Assembly (NCBI RefSeq): GCF_020382885.2
Contig: NC_058506.1
Span: forward strand, 5,394,001-5,458,000
DNA length: 64,000 bases
Source of the DNA: Scatophagus argus
Taxonomy: Eukaryota > Chordata > Actinopteri > Scatophagidae
Direction of reading: 5' to 3'
Positions 13,233-23,808 of the stretch are shown one piece after another. Numbering within the stretch: position 1 is the stretch's first letter; each line of letters opens with the position of its first letter. The position numbers and the translations under genes were made by a program. The notes under the pieces were generated by a model that worked only from the letters and a program-made list of their open reading frames with translations, searched no databases and had not been told where the DNA came from.

Positions 13233-16200
13233 CTGTATGAACAAAGTGGTCACATAAATTCAGAGTCTAAAGGAGTTGGATTGATCTTGTGCTGGCTGAA
13301 GATATACTTAACCTACCTTCAGAGGGTGGTGTGGTGGTGGTGGCAGGTATACTTTCTGTTACTCTAAAGTCACGTCCATTTATAATGCGGTTTTCAAAAG
13401 CTAAGGGAAACAGAGGAAAGCAGAAAAACAGTGATGCTTGTGGGTCCTGGGAATACTCAGGAAGTATCAGATGACAAGAGAAACAACAAGCCTCTCTTAT
13501 AATTACCCTAGTGATCAATATAGGAAGCCTCTTGCTTGGCTCCTTTGGGCCACATTACAGAGACACATTTTGCAGCAACATTTTTTGGCTTTTTTTCCCC
13601 AACAACTGTAAAAAATGTTTTTGTAATGACTTTGATGCTTATAATCCTCACTGTAGAAGGAAGAATTATGGAGACAAATAACTGAAAACCGCTGCCTTTA
13701 GCAAACAAACATACAATCATATTTTATGATCAACCTGAAACCAAGGATGTTCTGAGTAAAAGGGAGTCTGTACATGCTTTTGATTCAGCCTCGAAGAAGT
13801 GAAATTTGGCCTGCAGGCGTGCAGTGACGCTGATGTGCCTTGACTCATCCACTGTATTTTTTATGCTCTCTGGGTTGTCTCCTCCTCAGAGTACTCCAGT
13901 CATACATTGCAACTGGACAGCTAAGCAAGGGCGGGTACAGATGACTGGATGAAAAGGAAGTGTGAACTCTCAGTGGAATTGATGACTTAAGATAGAGGTT
14001 TTTGATACTGACATTGCCTCTGTACGTATGATGTATAATGTATACGTGCATGTCAGAAATGTATGTCCAATGGAACATGCTCTAATCCCACTTGGTGTCA
14101 AGCTAGGTCTTACATTCACAGATAACTCCAGCGTCTTCATGATGGCCACAGTTGTGTTGACCCCAGCCCAGGTGGAAGCACTGGGACAGCTCCAGTTCAT
14201 AGCCGCTACATTCCACATTGTCCAGCAGGATTGGACCCAAACCATAGCCAAAGTAGGCCTGGGTCTTGGCTGCACTAGCCGGGCCACAGCCAAGCTGCCT
14301 ACACACCACATTGGCATTGGGTAAGTCCCAGTCATCATCACACACTGTCCCCCAAACGTTTCTGTAAAGGACCTCTACACGACCCTGGCAGCTATTGTTA
14401 CCATTCATCACACGAATGGATGGTTTGCCTGGACAGGAATACATCAGAGGGGTACATCGCTGAGTGTCTGTTATGATAAAATTTACATGTACTTAAAAAG
14501 CTGTAATATTCTCTGATAAGTAAAGTATCAAAACATATTGTATATGTGTTCACAAAACAGGAATCAGTTTGACATAGTTACCTCTTGTCTGGGCAGTTGT
14601 GGTAACGGTTGTTGTACTTGGAACCTTGGTGACTGGAGCTTCTGTTGCTGGAGAGAAGATTTAATGCATAACAAAATTACTTGATGGCTCAGACTACCTG
14701 ATAATGGTCAGGGTGAGGTAAGTCTGTTGCACTCTTTCACCACCACGTTTCATGGCACTGTGGTGTAACTTAACACAAGGACAATGGGGGAGAAATGGCT
14801 CTCCCTGTTGGTCATTTGGCAACAGTGCACATTTCATTTCCAACTAGCAATCCAACTAAACCAACTGGACGTGCTGATGCAAAAGTCAGTCAATCAGTAA
14901 ACCAGTAAATGTCTACACATAAACATCCACTGTATACTGTCTTTGTATACCTTGAGTGTTGAATGTTCCCCAGATCCCTCTCTGGATTTCTGTTGCAGGG
15001 GGTGATACAGTTGTGGATCCTGAAGAATGTTTAAATTGAAATGAAATCAGTTTCATATGTACATTACAACTACTGCTATTAATAGTTCTGCTAATACTTG
15101 TTACTAAGACTAATACTAATACTAATGCTATACCACTGCCATTGTAACTTCTCTTTGTCATCATCATTCAACATGCCCCTGAGAACAATAGAACGCCTTA
15201 AGATTTTCACCCATCTTATCCACACCTTATCATTACTGTCTGACTTATTCTCTGCAAAGTTGCTTCCAGTACAACCAGTACTATTATTATCACAACTAGT
15301 AATAATTACTAACATTGTATTTGTTTGAATGATAATAATAAATCCTGGTTTACATCCGTATGACTTGTGTTAATGCATGTTCTATGCCTGAGAGAAGCAT
15401 ACCAGTGCAGGTGACCCCAGCGTCCTCATGGTGACCACAGTTGTGTTTGCCCCAGCCCAGGCTTTTGCATTTAGTCAGATCTTGTTCATTGCCATAGCAG
15501 TTGACATTATCCAAGAGAACCAGGCCAGTTCCATAGCCAAAGTATGAGTTAGTATGTGCATAGATGGCGCTACCACAACCTATCTGTTGGCACACTACAC
15601 GGGCATTGTTGAAGTCCCAGTCATCATCACATACTGTTCCCCATTTTCCTTTGTAGTAGATCTCCACCCGGCCCTGGCAGGTGTTCTGTCCATTCATCAG
15701 ACGAATGGTGCCATCTCCTAAACCAAGAGGGAAAGGGAGGGTTATTTTTAGGGGCTCTTTCTCTACAACAAATTTATGTTCTCTGGGAATTTTTAATAGA
15801 ATCTGTTAATGTTGAATTTAATATGTGCTAATTTCAGGAAACTTTAACTGCTAGAATTTATTTGTGTGGAGGAAGTGGAGGAAATGATTGAAAGACACTG
15901 ATCCAGAAAAGGAGAAGGGTGTGGGCCCATACAATAGGCAATATTCTGTTGCTCTGGAAAAAAAAAAAAAAAAACAAAACAAAAAACGGGAGGGTTAAGG
16001 TGAACACCTGATATTGCACTAAGCACAGATGTTGTCATCTTATGCCTCGGCCTCAGAGAAAAACACACTTTTACATGAGACAATCTCATGTGTCCATCAT
16101 TTACAAATGCTTTTCACCTGAAAGTGATCCATGAATCTGGATGCCTTCACTGCATTCCCAGTGGGTTTTATGAAGGCCACTAGAAAGTTAGCCAGATACG

Positions 16201-19200
16201 TCACTTGTAAACTAAATGTTCTAGTCTCTCATGACCCTCTTAGGAATTAAGCTGAAATAAACAACACGGTAACAAACCCAGCAAACAATAAAGAAGGCCT
16301 GGAATTTAAGAGGCCTTTCAGGTGTATTGTGAAGTTTCCCCAAAGATGTCCAACAGATACTTTCCACCAAACTGAAAAGCTTTTCATCTTGTGTCAAATC
16401 TCAATCAATTCAATTCATTTTTTTAATTATTCTATTTTTTAAAAAATAAATCTGACTGCATGTGTTCATCTCATAAGGAGTCTTGCATTTTGGACTGACA
16501 CAATGACAAAATAAGCCACCATTCATTATTTAATGAAACCTTCACCTGCCTTTTGTAGTAACATCTGGCATCCTGCCTGATAGATTTGTGTGTTCTTTGA
16601 TTTTTCACTCTACAGTGTAAAAAAACCTACTAATCAAACAAAAGAATTCTCTATAGTCAAGAAAACTTTAATAGCTTTTTTAATTGCACTGAAATGAGAC
16701 ATGCACACGAATAACGTTCTGATCTACTTACTCAGCAGAGAGATAATGCAGCATCTGCTGTCAAACCTTTATGGAAATCAGCCTGATTGTCATTTCAGAT
16801 ATTTACATTGTTGTTCTTCCTAGGACAAATGACACTTTTTCTATTCATGTGTATCTGATTTTCAAATTCCATTGTACACAATTGCATTTTTGATATCTAG
16901 AATGAACACTCTGGATTAGCACCTGCAATAGCATTCTTACAAGGAAAAACTGCCATTTCAAATGTCCTGTCGTATCCAGTAGTTGCTAGTCACAATTTTA
17001 AGGCAGATATCCAAAATAATAGAAAAATAATTCCAGATATCCATACATTTTAATACCCAGAAATGCATTGTCATGTAAAAATGTCCTTACGGATATCCAC
17101 ATTTCATATTGTCACAAAGAAAAGATAATCCACAAACACAAGAAATGCTATTATAGATATCTAAAATATAATTACAGATAGAAGTGGTTTTTGTGTGAAA
17201 TGTGAAAATGGCTTGACATACAGAGCCAGCTGATAGGACCACTAATTGCATGGTGGTGGTGGTGGGGTGACACTCATTCAGTGCTATTGGCTTGCTGTGT
17301 AACTGGCCATTGCATGGGAACCTTTATATACAGGTGTGGTCTTTCAAAGTGAATGCTCCTCTATGTTCACCTAGCTATAGCCACTAACTGCCATTTGGTG
17401 CTGAACATTGTTCAGTGAGGTTTTTTTTTTTTATCTTTTTCAATGAAAACAGCTGCCTGCTGCAGTCGAATGACTAAACAATGGTGTGACCACTTTCACA
17501 TACATTGTTAAAAATACAGTCAAAAATGACAAGTTTATGACAGTAATTTCCTCATATAGCCCCCTGTTTCTGCATATTGGCTCTCAGTCCCTATGCTTTT
17601 AAAAGAAAAGACAAATTCATCCCTTTGACGTTTCAGGCTGGCAAAAGACCAGTCTCATTTAGATAAAAGCAGGGAGCACTTACGTAAACCGGAGTTCTCT
17701 CGGGGCGGTGTGGTGCGATCCTCTAAACCTTTTGTTCCCACCACTGCTGGTTCTAGCAGCAAAATGAAAAAGGAAGCGGGAATTTTAGTCATTTGGTCCA
17801 CTTTATCCAGGGTCACACATGAAGAGATGATTCACCAATACCTCAGCCAACTTCAAGTTCTATATAAGCTTTACCTTTGCAGGTAACACCCACATCCTCA
17901 TAGTGGTAGCAGTTGTGGATGCCCCAGCCCAGACTATTGCACTGGCTGAGGTCTGTTTCATTTCCTCTGCAGTCCACGTTATCCAGCAGGATGAGCCCTG
18001 TGCCTTGTCCAAAGTGAGAGCTGCTGCCCATTGCCACAGCCACTCCACAGCCCAGCTGCTGACACACGACGTTAGCATCCACCATGTCCCAGTCATCGTC
18101 ACACACTGTGCCCCATGAGTCATTGTAGCGCACCTCCACCCTACCCTCACACCTGTTACGACCATTCACCAGTTGCACTTTGAAGAGACAAGCAGACAGT
18201 TTCTGTCAGGGATTCTCACTGTCACATTCATTTTGCCATATGTGTTTAATCACAACTGCATTCTCTGCTCTTTGGCTGAGATGTGGATATTTAGGTTGCT
18301 ACTACTGTGCTACCTCACTGAAAAATCGAAGGCCCATAAAAGCTTTACTGTGAGAGAGACAACATGGTCCAATTTAAAAAAAAAAAATCAAGCATGACTC
18401 TATTTTAATGACGGTTAATAGCAAGAAAAAAATCTTCCTGAACACAAAGAGCCACATAACTCCTTGGAAGTGAGTGAGGTGGATGCAGGAGGGCGGGAGG
18501 TTACATAGCAAATAAGTGGGGATTAGGGAAATGGAGAGCTGGGAAAGTGACCTTGTTTAAAAAGCCCCAGGCACTGATCTACCTTGTGTACTCTGTTTCA
18601 CTGACACACAGCCAGCCACTGATAGGTTTGGCATGCTGTAGCCTTCATGCAGACATGCTTTTCTGAGTGTCTGGGCAGATGCAGAGGTGGAGGTAGCTCT
18701 ATAGCTCATGTTTACCTTGGTACTGCGTCGTCATGTGTGTTTGCACGCCATTGGCTGAAACAGGAGGGAAGATGGCATATGAGAGAGAGAGAGAGAGTGT
18801 ATGGTCAAATTATTTGTTGAAAAGAGGCCTTCCATAGTTACTCTACTCTATATCTACTATATCTATTTTCCTGTAACACTAGACTCAGACTGAAACTACA
18901 ACAGGAGGCCTGTTCAGATCATGTACTGCACCAGTTACAACAGAATTACTGTATGTTGGCCTGTTAATTTCTAGCCATGCTAGCATTATAGAAGGGCAGG
19001 GCGAGTCTCTTAGGGACTATTGAGTAGATTGCTACTAAATTTGGTACAGGCATTCGTGGTCCACAGAGGATGAATCCTGCTATATTTGGTGATCCCCTGA
19101 TTTTTCATCCAGTGCTAGCATGAAGTTGCCATTTGTGGTTTGAAATAAATGCTTCAAGAACTACTGGATGTATTTCCATGGCATGAAATGTATGTCACAC

Positions 19201-20929
19201 TGACATCATCCAAATCTCCATGTACATATAAATTATACACCGGCCACACACACTCCCAAATTAATTATTTTCTGAGATTTAGAGTCCCAGTACCTGCAAA
19301 GCCAATGACACTTCCATCAGCTTCAGCTGGACGCTGACACACTAAACTAAGATGGTCACATGATACTGCTACTGATGTTACTGTCATTGCAGGTATGTTA
19401 GCAAGTTGAGGTTTAGCTCCGCACTGCTAATATTTTTCCAAGTGTCAAACTGGAGGATGTTTCAGGACTTAGATAAAGGGCAGTCTAATGCCCGAAGACT
19501 AAAATCTCAGGTTTCAGCAACTCACAAAGACACCTGAGGGATGTTTCTAACCATCACACAAAAGGGGAGTCAGTTCAAAGGCTTCTGTCTGTTTGTGAGA
19601 CATGTACAGTATATACGCAAAACTAGGTATTGTAGTTTCACGGGCTGGTAATACATCTGTTTACTGTGTCACATGCAGGCTATGTCCTAGTTTGTATTCA
19701 GGGAAGACGGGTCCTGTTAAGAGTTAGTGTTAGGGTCACAGAGGATCAGATAAGTAAAATGTGATTAAATTAAAAATTACTTACTGGATACAGCACGTCT
19801 GTTTATTTTCATGTCTCCTGAAATTTGAATACAAAGAAAAATGTTAGTGAGGCACACATTTGGATATCCGTTGGCTATAACAAGAGACAAATCCAATAAG
19901 CTGGTGTCAGCACATTTGACTAAATTGCTCTCTATATATTTGTTGATCCATAATGTCCAGGGAGTGGAATTGATCCTGGCTCCCCACAAACTAAGAACAG
20001 GGCTTTTAGCCAGCTATCACTGGCAAACACAGGACACAGGCTGTGGACACAAAAACACTCATCTACAGGGTTCACTTGGAGGTACACCAGGTTCTTGAGC
20101 ATAATTAAAACATCAAACATGTACTGACATAAAAGAAATCATGTCATATGTTACATTCTGTTTCAGTTTATGGCAGTAATATTTTTTTGCCATCAGAATC
20201 AACTTTTCAAATATACAGTGTGGCATCTCAAAATAATTTTGGTCTATGAACTGGAGTGGTCAGCAAAATGTTCATGATCATCCTTATATGAGTTTCAAAA
20301 GTTTTAAAAGGGAGGGCATATGAGTTTGTTGAATGACACAGTAGTACCTAACTTTAGATAACATTTGGGTGTCACTTACAGCCAACCTCTGGTCCTCAGC
20401 CAGTGCATGAAAAATTACCCCTTAAGGAAATGATATACTTCAGTAAGCTGTGCTTTCTGACATTTGTTATTGAGAGGTGCAGAACTTTTAAGGCCTATTA
20501 CTTTTCCATATATATTTCACATTGTTCCTTTTAACAATAGGAGGACACCACAAATATCACTGAAGTGCTGTTCTTGAGCCACTTTTAATAAATGTAACAT
20601 GATGTTACCATTTTATAAGTGCAAATGAATTTATAGATGTGATAAAAAGCCTGTATTTCAGACTGTGGTTACAAATTATCTGCTATCTCTTTACTAAATA
20701 AATGGATGTCAGTATTTATAGAAAAAAATGACACTGAATAGAAAAAATGCATTTGTTGACCTGTAGTTTTTGGACAAATTCAACTCTACTCACCGAATCG
20801 CAGCAGCACACTGACGGCCACCAGGACGAGGGATCCCAGCAGGGACACCAGGAGCCAGAGGGCCGGGTTCCAGCACCTACATTCGCTCTCCACCACACGC
20901 TGGCCTCGCATGGCTGCCTGACTGACCAT
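12916..20929 (-). CDS. ssc4d: scavenger receptor cysteine-rich family member with four SRCR domains (whole gene)
   Basis: Eleven coding exons can be joined on the minus strand: 20929-20794, 19817-19785, 18754-18716, 18177-17875, 17752-17684, 15717-15403, 15019-14951, 14647-14582, 14428-14114, 13400-13317 and 13232-12916. They give 1746 nt, or 581 residues plus stop, close to the roughly 575 residues of human SSC4D. Every junction is GT-AG and phase 1. The layout is: hydrophobic segment (about residues 22-43), short linkers, SRCR1 (70-170), SRCR2 (195-298), two linker exons, SRCR3 (344-448), linker, SRCR4 (477-581). Each SRCR has eight cysteines, the group-B pattern. Domains 3 and 4 carry the human-like tails [18 protein letters not shown] and [18 protein letters not shown]4D adjacency also holds in human 7q11.23. 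The family is linked to innate recognition and epithelial/immune surfaces; the ligand is unknown. NDS and NET sequons in SRCR1 and NNS in SRCR3 are potential N-glycosylation sites. I saw no frameshift or internal stop. Confidence 0.93.
13317..13400 (-). CDS. ssc4d: ssc4d coding exon 10: linker
   Basis: An 84-nt exon between acceptor tcccttag and donor gtaggt encodes [20 protein letters not shown] and a TTTPPSE tail, phase 1. The (GGT)n on the plus strand here is the Thr run of the linker, not an independent repeat. Confidence 0.83.
14114..14428 (-). CDS. ssc4d: ssc4d coding exon 9: SRCR domain 3
   Basis: A 315-nt exon encodes [58 protein letters not shown] and [21 protein letters not shown], with eight cysteines. 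The tail string is identical to human SSC4D domain 3 as I remember it. NNS is a possible glycosylation site. Acceptor cctgtccag, donor gtaaga. The apparent stop just past the exon is inside the intron. Confidence 0.94.
14582..14647 (-). CDS. ssc4d: ssc4d coding exon 8: linker
   Basis: A 66-nt exon between acceptor ctctccag and donor gtaact encodes [20 protein letters not shown] and two more residues, strongly Thr-rich and mucin-like, phase 1. With exon 7 it gives a linker of about 45 residues, the longest between the domains, in the same place as the long SRCR2-SRCR3 linker in human. Confidence 0.82.
14951..15019 (-). CDS. ssc4d: ssc4d coding exon 7: linker
   Basis: A 69-nt exon between acceptor attcttcag and donor gtatac encodes a Ser/Thr/Pro-rich linker ([16 protein letters not shown]...), phase 1. 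It is a likely O-glycosylated spacer between SRCR2 and SRCR3. Confidence 0.8.
15403..15717 (-). CDS. ssc4d: ssc4d coding exon 6: SRCR domain 2
   Basis: A 315-nt exon encodes [60 protein letters not shown] and [19 protein letters not shown]. All eight group-B cysteines are present. Acceptor ttggtttag, donor gtatgc, phase 1. The FGYGTG and [10 protein letters not shown] strings match the second human domain well. Confidence 0.93.
15958..15986. repeat. poly-A/A-rich run
   Basis: Adenine run followed by two AAAAC-type units, in an ssc4d intron. Simple sequence only. Confidence 0.75.
16790..17180. repeat. GATATC-rich degenerate repeat
   Basis: The motif GATATC/GATATT recurs about six times at roughly 16798, 16891, 17007, 17034, 17092 and 17155. 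The flanks are similar (TGCATT, ATTCCAGATATCC, ATAATTACAGATA) and the intervals run from about 30 to 115 bp. I recognise the style from diverged interspersed repeats in fish introns that carry tandem GATATC units. Copies are too decayed to fix a consensus by eye. Confidence 0.55.
17684..17752 (-). CDS. ssc4d: ssc4d coding exon 5: linker
   Basis: A 69-nt exon encodes a Pro/Thr-containing linker ([19 protein letters not shown]...) between SRCR1 and SRCR2. It sits between acceptor gctgctag and perfect donor gtaagt, phase 1 in and out. It joins SRCR2 with an Arg codon. Confidence 0.82.
17875..18177 (-). CDS. ssc4d: ssc4d coding exon 4: SRCR domain 1
   Basis: A single exon encodes a full SRCR domain: [73 protein letters not shown]. 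Eight cysteines in the group-B spacing imply four disulphides. NDS and NET sequons are present. Human SRCR1 also has the VDANVVC and HNC(F/Y)HYED signatures, which supports one-to-one orthology of this domain. Acceptor caaag, donor gtaaag, phase 1. Confidence 0.93.
18716..18754 (-). CDS. ssc4d: ssc4d coding exon 3: short linker
   Basis: A 39-nt exon preceded by a strong pyrimidine tract and cag, followed by gtaaac. It encodes [12 protein letters not shown] with split codons at both ends, phase 1, and joins to SRCR1 by making a Val codon. The Thr/Gln-rich content suits an extracellular stalk. Confidence 0.72.
18781..18797. repeat. (GA)n microsatellite
   Basis: About eight GA units just upstream of ssc4d exon 3, beside its pyrimidine tract when read on the minus strand. 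Confidence 0.8.
18975..19440. repeat. percomorph interspersed repeat copy
   Basis: The segment contains AAATTTGGTACAGGCATTCG, GGTGATCCCCTGATTTTTCA, a TACCTGCAAAGCCAATGACA-type stretch and ACACTAAACTAAGATGGT, in that order. These are phrases I recognise from a very abundant percomorph repeat with the theme 'atggattgccatgaaatttggtac'. An ACTACTGGATGTATTTCCATG phrase occurs again downstream of the first TTTGGTAC block, so this copy is rearranged or doubled. It sits in an ssc4d intron. The repeat's class is not something I can state from sequence alone. Confidence 0.7.
19785..19817 (-). CDS. ssc4d: ssc4d coding exon 2: short juxtamembrane linker
   Basis: A 33-nt exon between a good acceptor (aatttcag) and a perfect donor (gtaagt) encodes [10 protein letters not shown] plus split codons, phase 1 on both sides. 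No domain. It keeps the frame between exons 1 and 3; such small exons can be cassette exons, but nothing here shows that. Confidence 0.72.
20794..20929 (-). CDS. ssc4d: ssc4d coding exon 1: start and hydrophobic segment
   Basis: The exon opens after an acceptor (gttgcag, exon edge at 20933), so a short piece of 5' UTR precedes the ATG at 20929. It encodes [20 protein letters not shown] and then a hydrophobic run of about 21 residues ([20 protein letters not shown]), ending in a GTGAGT donor, phase 1. The arginines precede the hydrophobic run, which is long for a cleaved signal peptide and lacks an obvious small-x-small cleavage site. This suggests a type II signal anchor, though a signal peptide is not excluded. 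At least one upstream non-coding exon must exist; I could not place it. Confidence 0.85.
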
Positions 20930-20933
20930 CCGC

Positions 20934-23769
20934 CTGCAACACACACATTCACACGCTGCCATCACCAGGCTTCCCTAAGTCCAGAGCTGTACATGAACAC
21001 ACTTCTAAATGTACTATAGTGTAGTAGACACTTATCTTCTACTATTAAACAATCACTACTTTTTGTCCTGGTTCAGAGTAGCCTAATTATAGTATTGGAT
21101 TGTTTTCTCTGAGCCTGCAGCTGTTGTTATTGTGAGGTAGTACGTATTGATGGTAGTCTGAGGTCAGGCATGTGAAACGTGTAGCTCAAAAAGAAATCGT
21201 TTCCATAGATCACGTGATGCACGTCACCCCCTGTGGACATTAGAGAGCTGTAAGGCAGTTCTCATGTGAACACTTTTCCGAGCTAGAAAGATGACAGATG
21301 ACAGTCAGGCCACGTTCCCAGACATGGGAGACATGGGTATGGGCATATTTCACCAAAACATGCTGCTTTTGCAAATAAAACACCAGGAAGGAGGAATCTT
21401 GTTCTTGCTCTTTTGTAAGCACAAAATGGCTGCTGAGCACCAACCTGGCAGCAGATAACGGAGGCTGCATTGACAGTTAGATCTGAGGAAGGTTTTGCTG
21501 TTTTTTTGTTTTTTTGGTTTTTTTTTTCACTCCCGACACGATCAACAGATGTGGAAGGCTTGTGTTACAGACAGAGGCAGGCACCTGTGGAGTGTTTTTT
21601 TATGGATAACCAAGGGGATTTTCCCCTAGACAGACTATTGGGATTCACCAACAATCACTCAATAATCCGAATTAGATAGTACTTCGGTCAGACACTGAAT
21701 ACCCTACATTTTTCTCAAGTGAGAAACTGGGATGAATGACATTTGTCTAATACTGCAATGGAATCCAAATACTTCAGAAAATGGATGTGGGCCAAAATAT
21801 ACTGTAGTGTGAGGACCTAAAGAAAAAACATAAAAAGGTTTACCAAAAGAAAAAGCATATAGTAGTTTTCCTTGGGGAAGTTGGAATGACTAATTTCCAA
21901 CTTCCATATTCTTTGAGAGCCAACATCCCAGAATTGAGTTGGATCATGTTATTGGGAGCATGTTGTCATGAGGAGACCGCAGTGTGGGGCTTGGCCTTGG
22001 GTTGTTTGTCTCTTCACTGATGCAGAATTCCCCCTGACCTTACACAGGAATGTGTATTAGGGGATGATGAGAGGAGAATTTGATATTGGCCCCTCGAGAT
22101 AGTGGACATTCCGAGCCCAGGGGGCACAAAAAGACATTTCTGCTTTCTGTGGTCCCCATCGTCAGGCATAAACGCTGCTTCCTGCAATCTGTCACTAGAA
22201 CCCTCCAAAACGCTTAGGCACCTGATGACACTGCAGGGGCGCCTCTCGTCTCCTTGGAGAGCAGGAGGCAGGGGGAGAAGAGGGGAGGGGGGGTGTTAAA
22301 ATTTTGAGCCACTGTACTGTATACATAAAGTTATCTTCAGCTCGAGGAGACATAGTTGACACGCAACCTCTGTTGGGACATTGACACTTAACGGCAACCA
22401 CAGAAAGAACTCTGGAGAGTGTAGTCTTCACCAGCATGTTCACTGGCCGTTGCATTGTCTCAGAGAGTGCAGCACAGAAGACCCGAGGCCCACAAAGATG
22501 TCACTGAGCATCCAATTGGGAGGTGGGCATTTTAACACCAGCTCCGCAAGCATAGCACTTGAGAACCACGGTTGTCTCATTTGCAGACTGTACCAACAAA
22601 CCACTCGAAACTCTGGGACAAATGGCTCAGTTATGAGGGATGAAAAATAATCTAGTCCCCAATGTTATGTTTTTCAATACTCCATTCATAGTAGGATGTA
22701 GCGCAGATCCGCTGGGGAATAATGTTGCCTTTTGTGTCGGCTCTGCTTCCCCTCCCTTCTCACTTCCCTGCACTGAGAAATAGCTGAAAGATCTCGGCCC
22801 CACAAAAATACCCCTGAATGTCTGAGATAAACCAGAGAATGATACTGTCAGTCTCTTTAACTGATTTTATGCCATTCACACTGAGAATCAATGCATTTGT
22901 CAACCGCATGTCTGACCGTAGCCTTTTACGAGCAATATGCTTTTTCTGCAAATTCTGTTCACTTTTTTGTAAAATGTGACAAAATATGACAAACAACTTT
23001 TTGAAATTACAGAAATGCCCATAATCAGCAATAGAAATCATTTAAGGTAATAATGTAAGGTCTTAATTCAAGTATCTTACATTGCATAATAATTAACTTC
23101 TCTCCCCTCACACTATGATGAATGTGCAATCACAGCCCCCAAAAAAGTAAAAGAAAAGTTAGATATGAAAACAGAAATATCCACTGATGTGTCACAGAAC
23201 CAGGTTCATGTTGAAAATGATCATGATAGATAGAAAACAAATGAATAAAGTATAAAATAAATAAATAAACAAATACATACCTGTTGTGAAAGGGTTTGTC
23301 TTCAGCACCAATAAATAAATAAAAATAAAATAGGTTTTCTCCCCCCAAAAAAGCCACTAAAATGTCCTCAGGTCTCAAATATCGGCCGACTTAATTCCAC
23401 AAGTCACACAGAAAACACAGAAAGTTTGTGAGGAACTGGAGGAAGGAAACTCAGAGTATCCAATGCAACTTGCTTAAGGTCTTTCATCTCCTTAACCCTG
23501 CTTGACTATAAGTACCTGGCTTCAGTGACTGGGATTACGTAAAACAATAAATACCACAGCATTGTATGTTAATATTCTAACGCCCTGTACCTGTCTATGG
23601 TTAAAAAAAGCAGGTGGGGCAAAAGAAAAAAAAAAAGGACAAAGACAATGAAAGCTAACCCTTCACTGGTACCCCCGCATCTCCAGTTTCAGGTAGCGCT
23701 CACAGAAGGTGCGGTCCGGCTCATCTCTGCACACACTCGCAGAGAGAGAAACAAGGCTGTGGCTCAAGT

Positions 23770-23808
<39 letters not shown>

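Larger units (their letters stand above)
15720..17683. other. ssc4d: ssc4d intron between SRCR2 and linker exon 5
   Basis: The intron is about 2 kb. It holds an A-rich run at 15958-15986 and the GATATC-rich degenerate repeat at 16790-17180. The rest is AT-rich with no exon signal I could support. Confidence 0.7.

Noticed and set aside
14100..14113. Apparent stop after SRCR3
   Set aside because: It lies past a strong donor (gtaaga) inside the intron; the exon ends at 14114 and splices in phase 1 to the next linker.
17860..18165. 101-codon minus-strand frame over ssc4d exon 4
   Set aside because: Shifted-frame shadow of SRCR1.
23281..23378. Possible minus-strand non-coding exon of ssc4d ending ACAACAG|gtatgt
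   Set aside because: A plausible donor alone, in AT-rich sequence, with no acceptor or promoter evidence; too weak to annotate.
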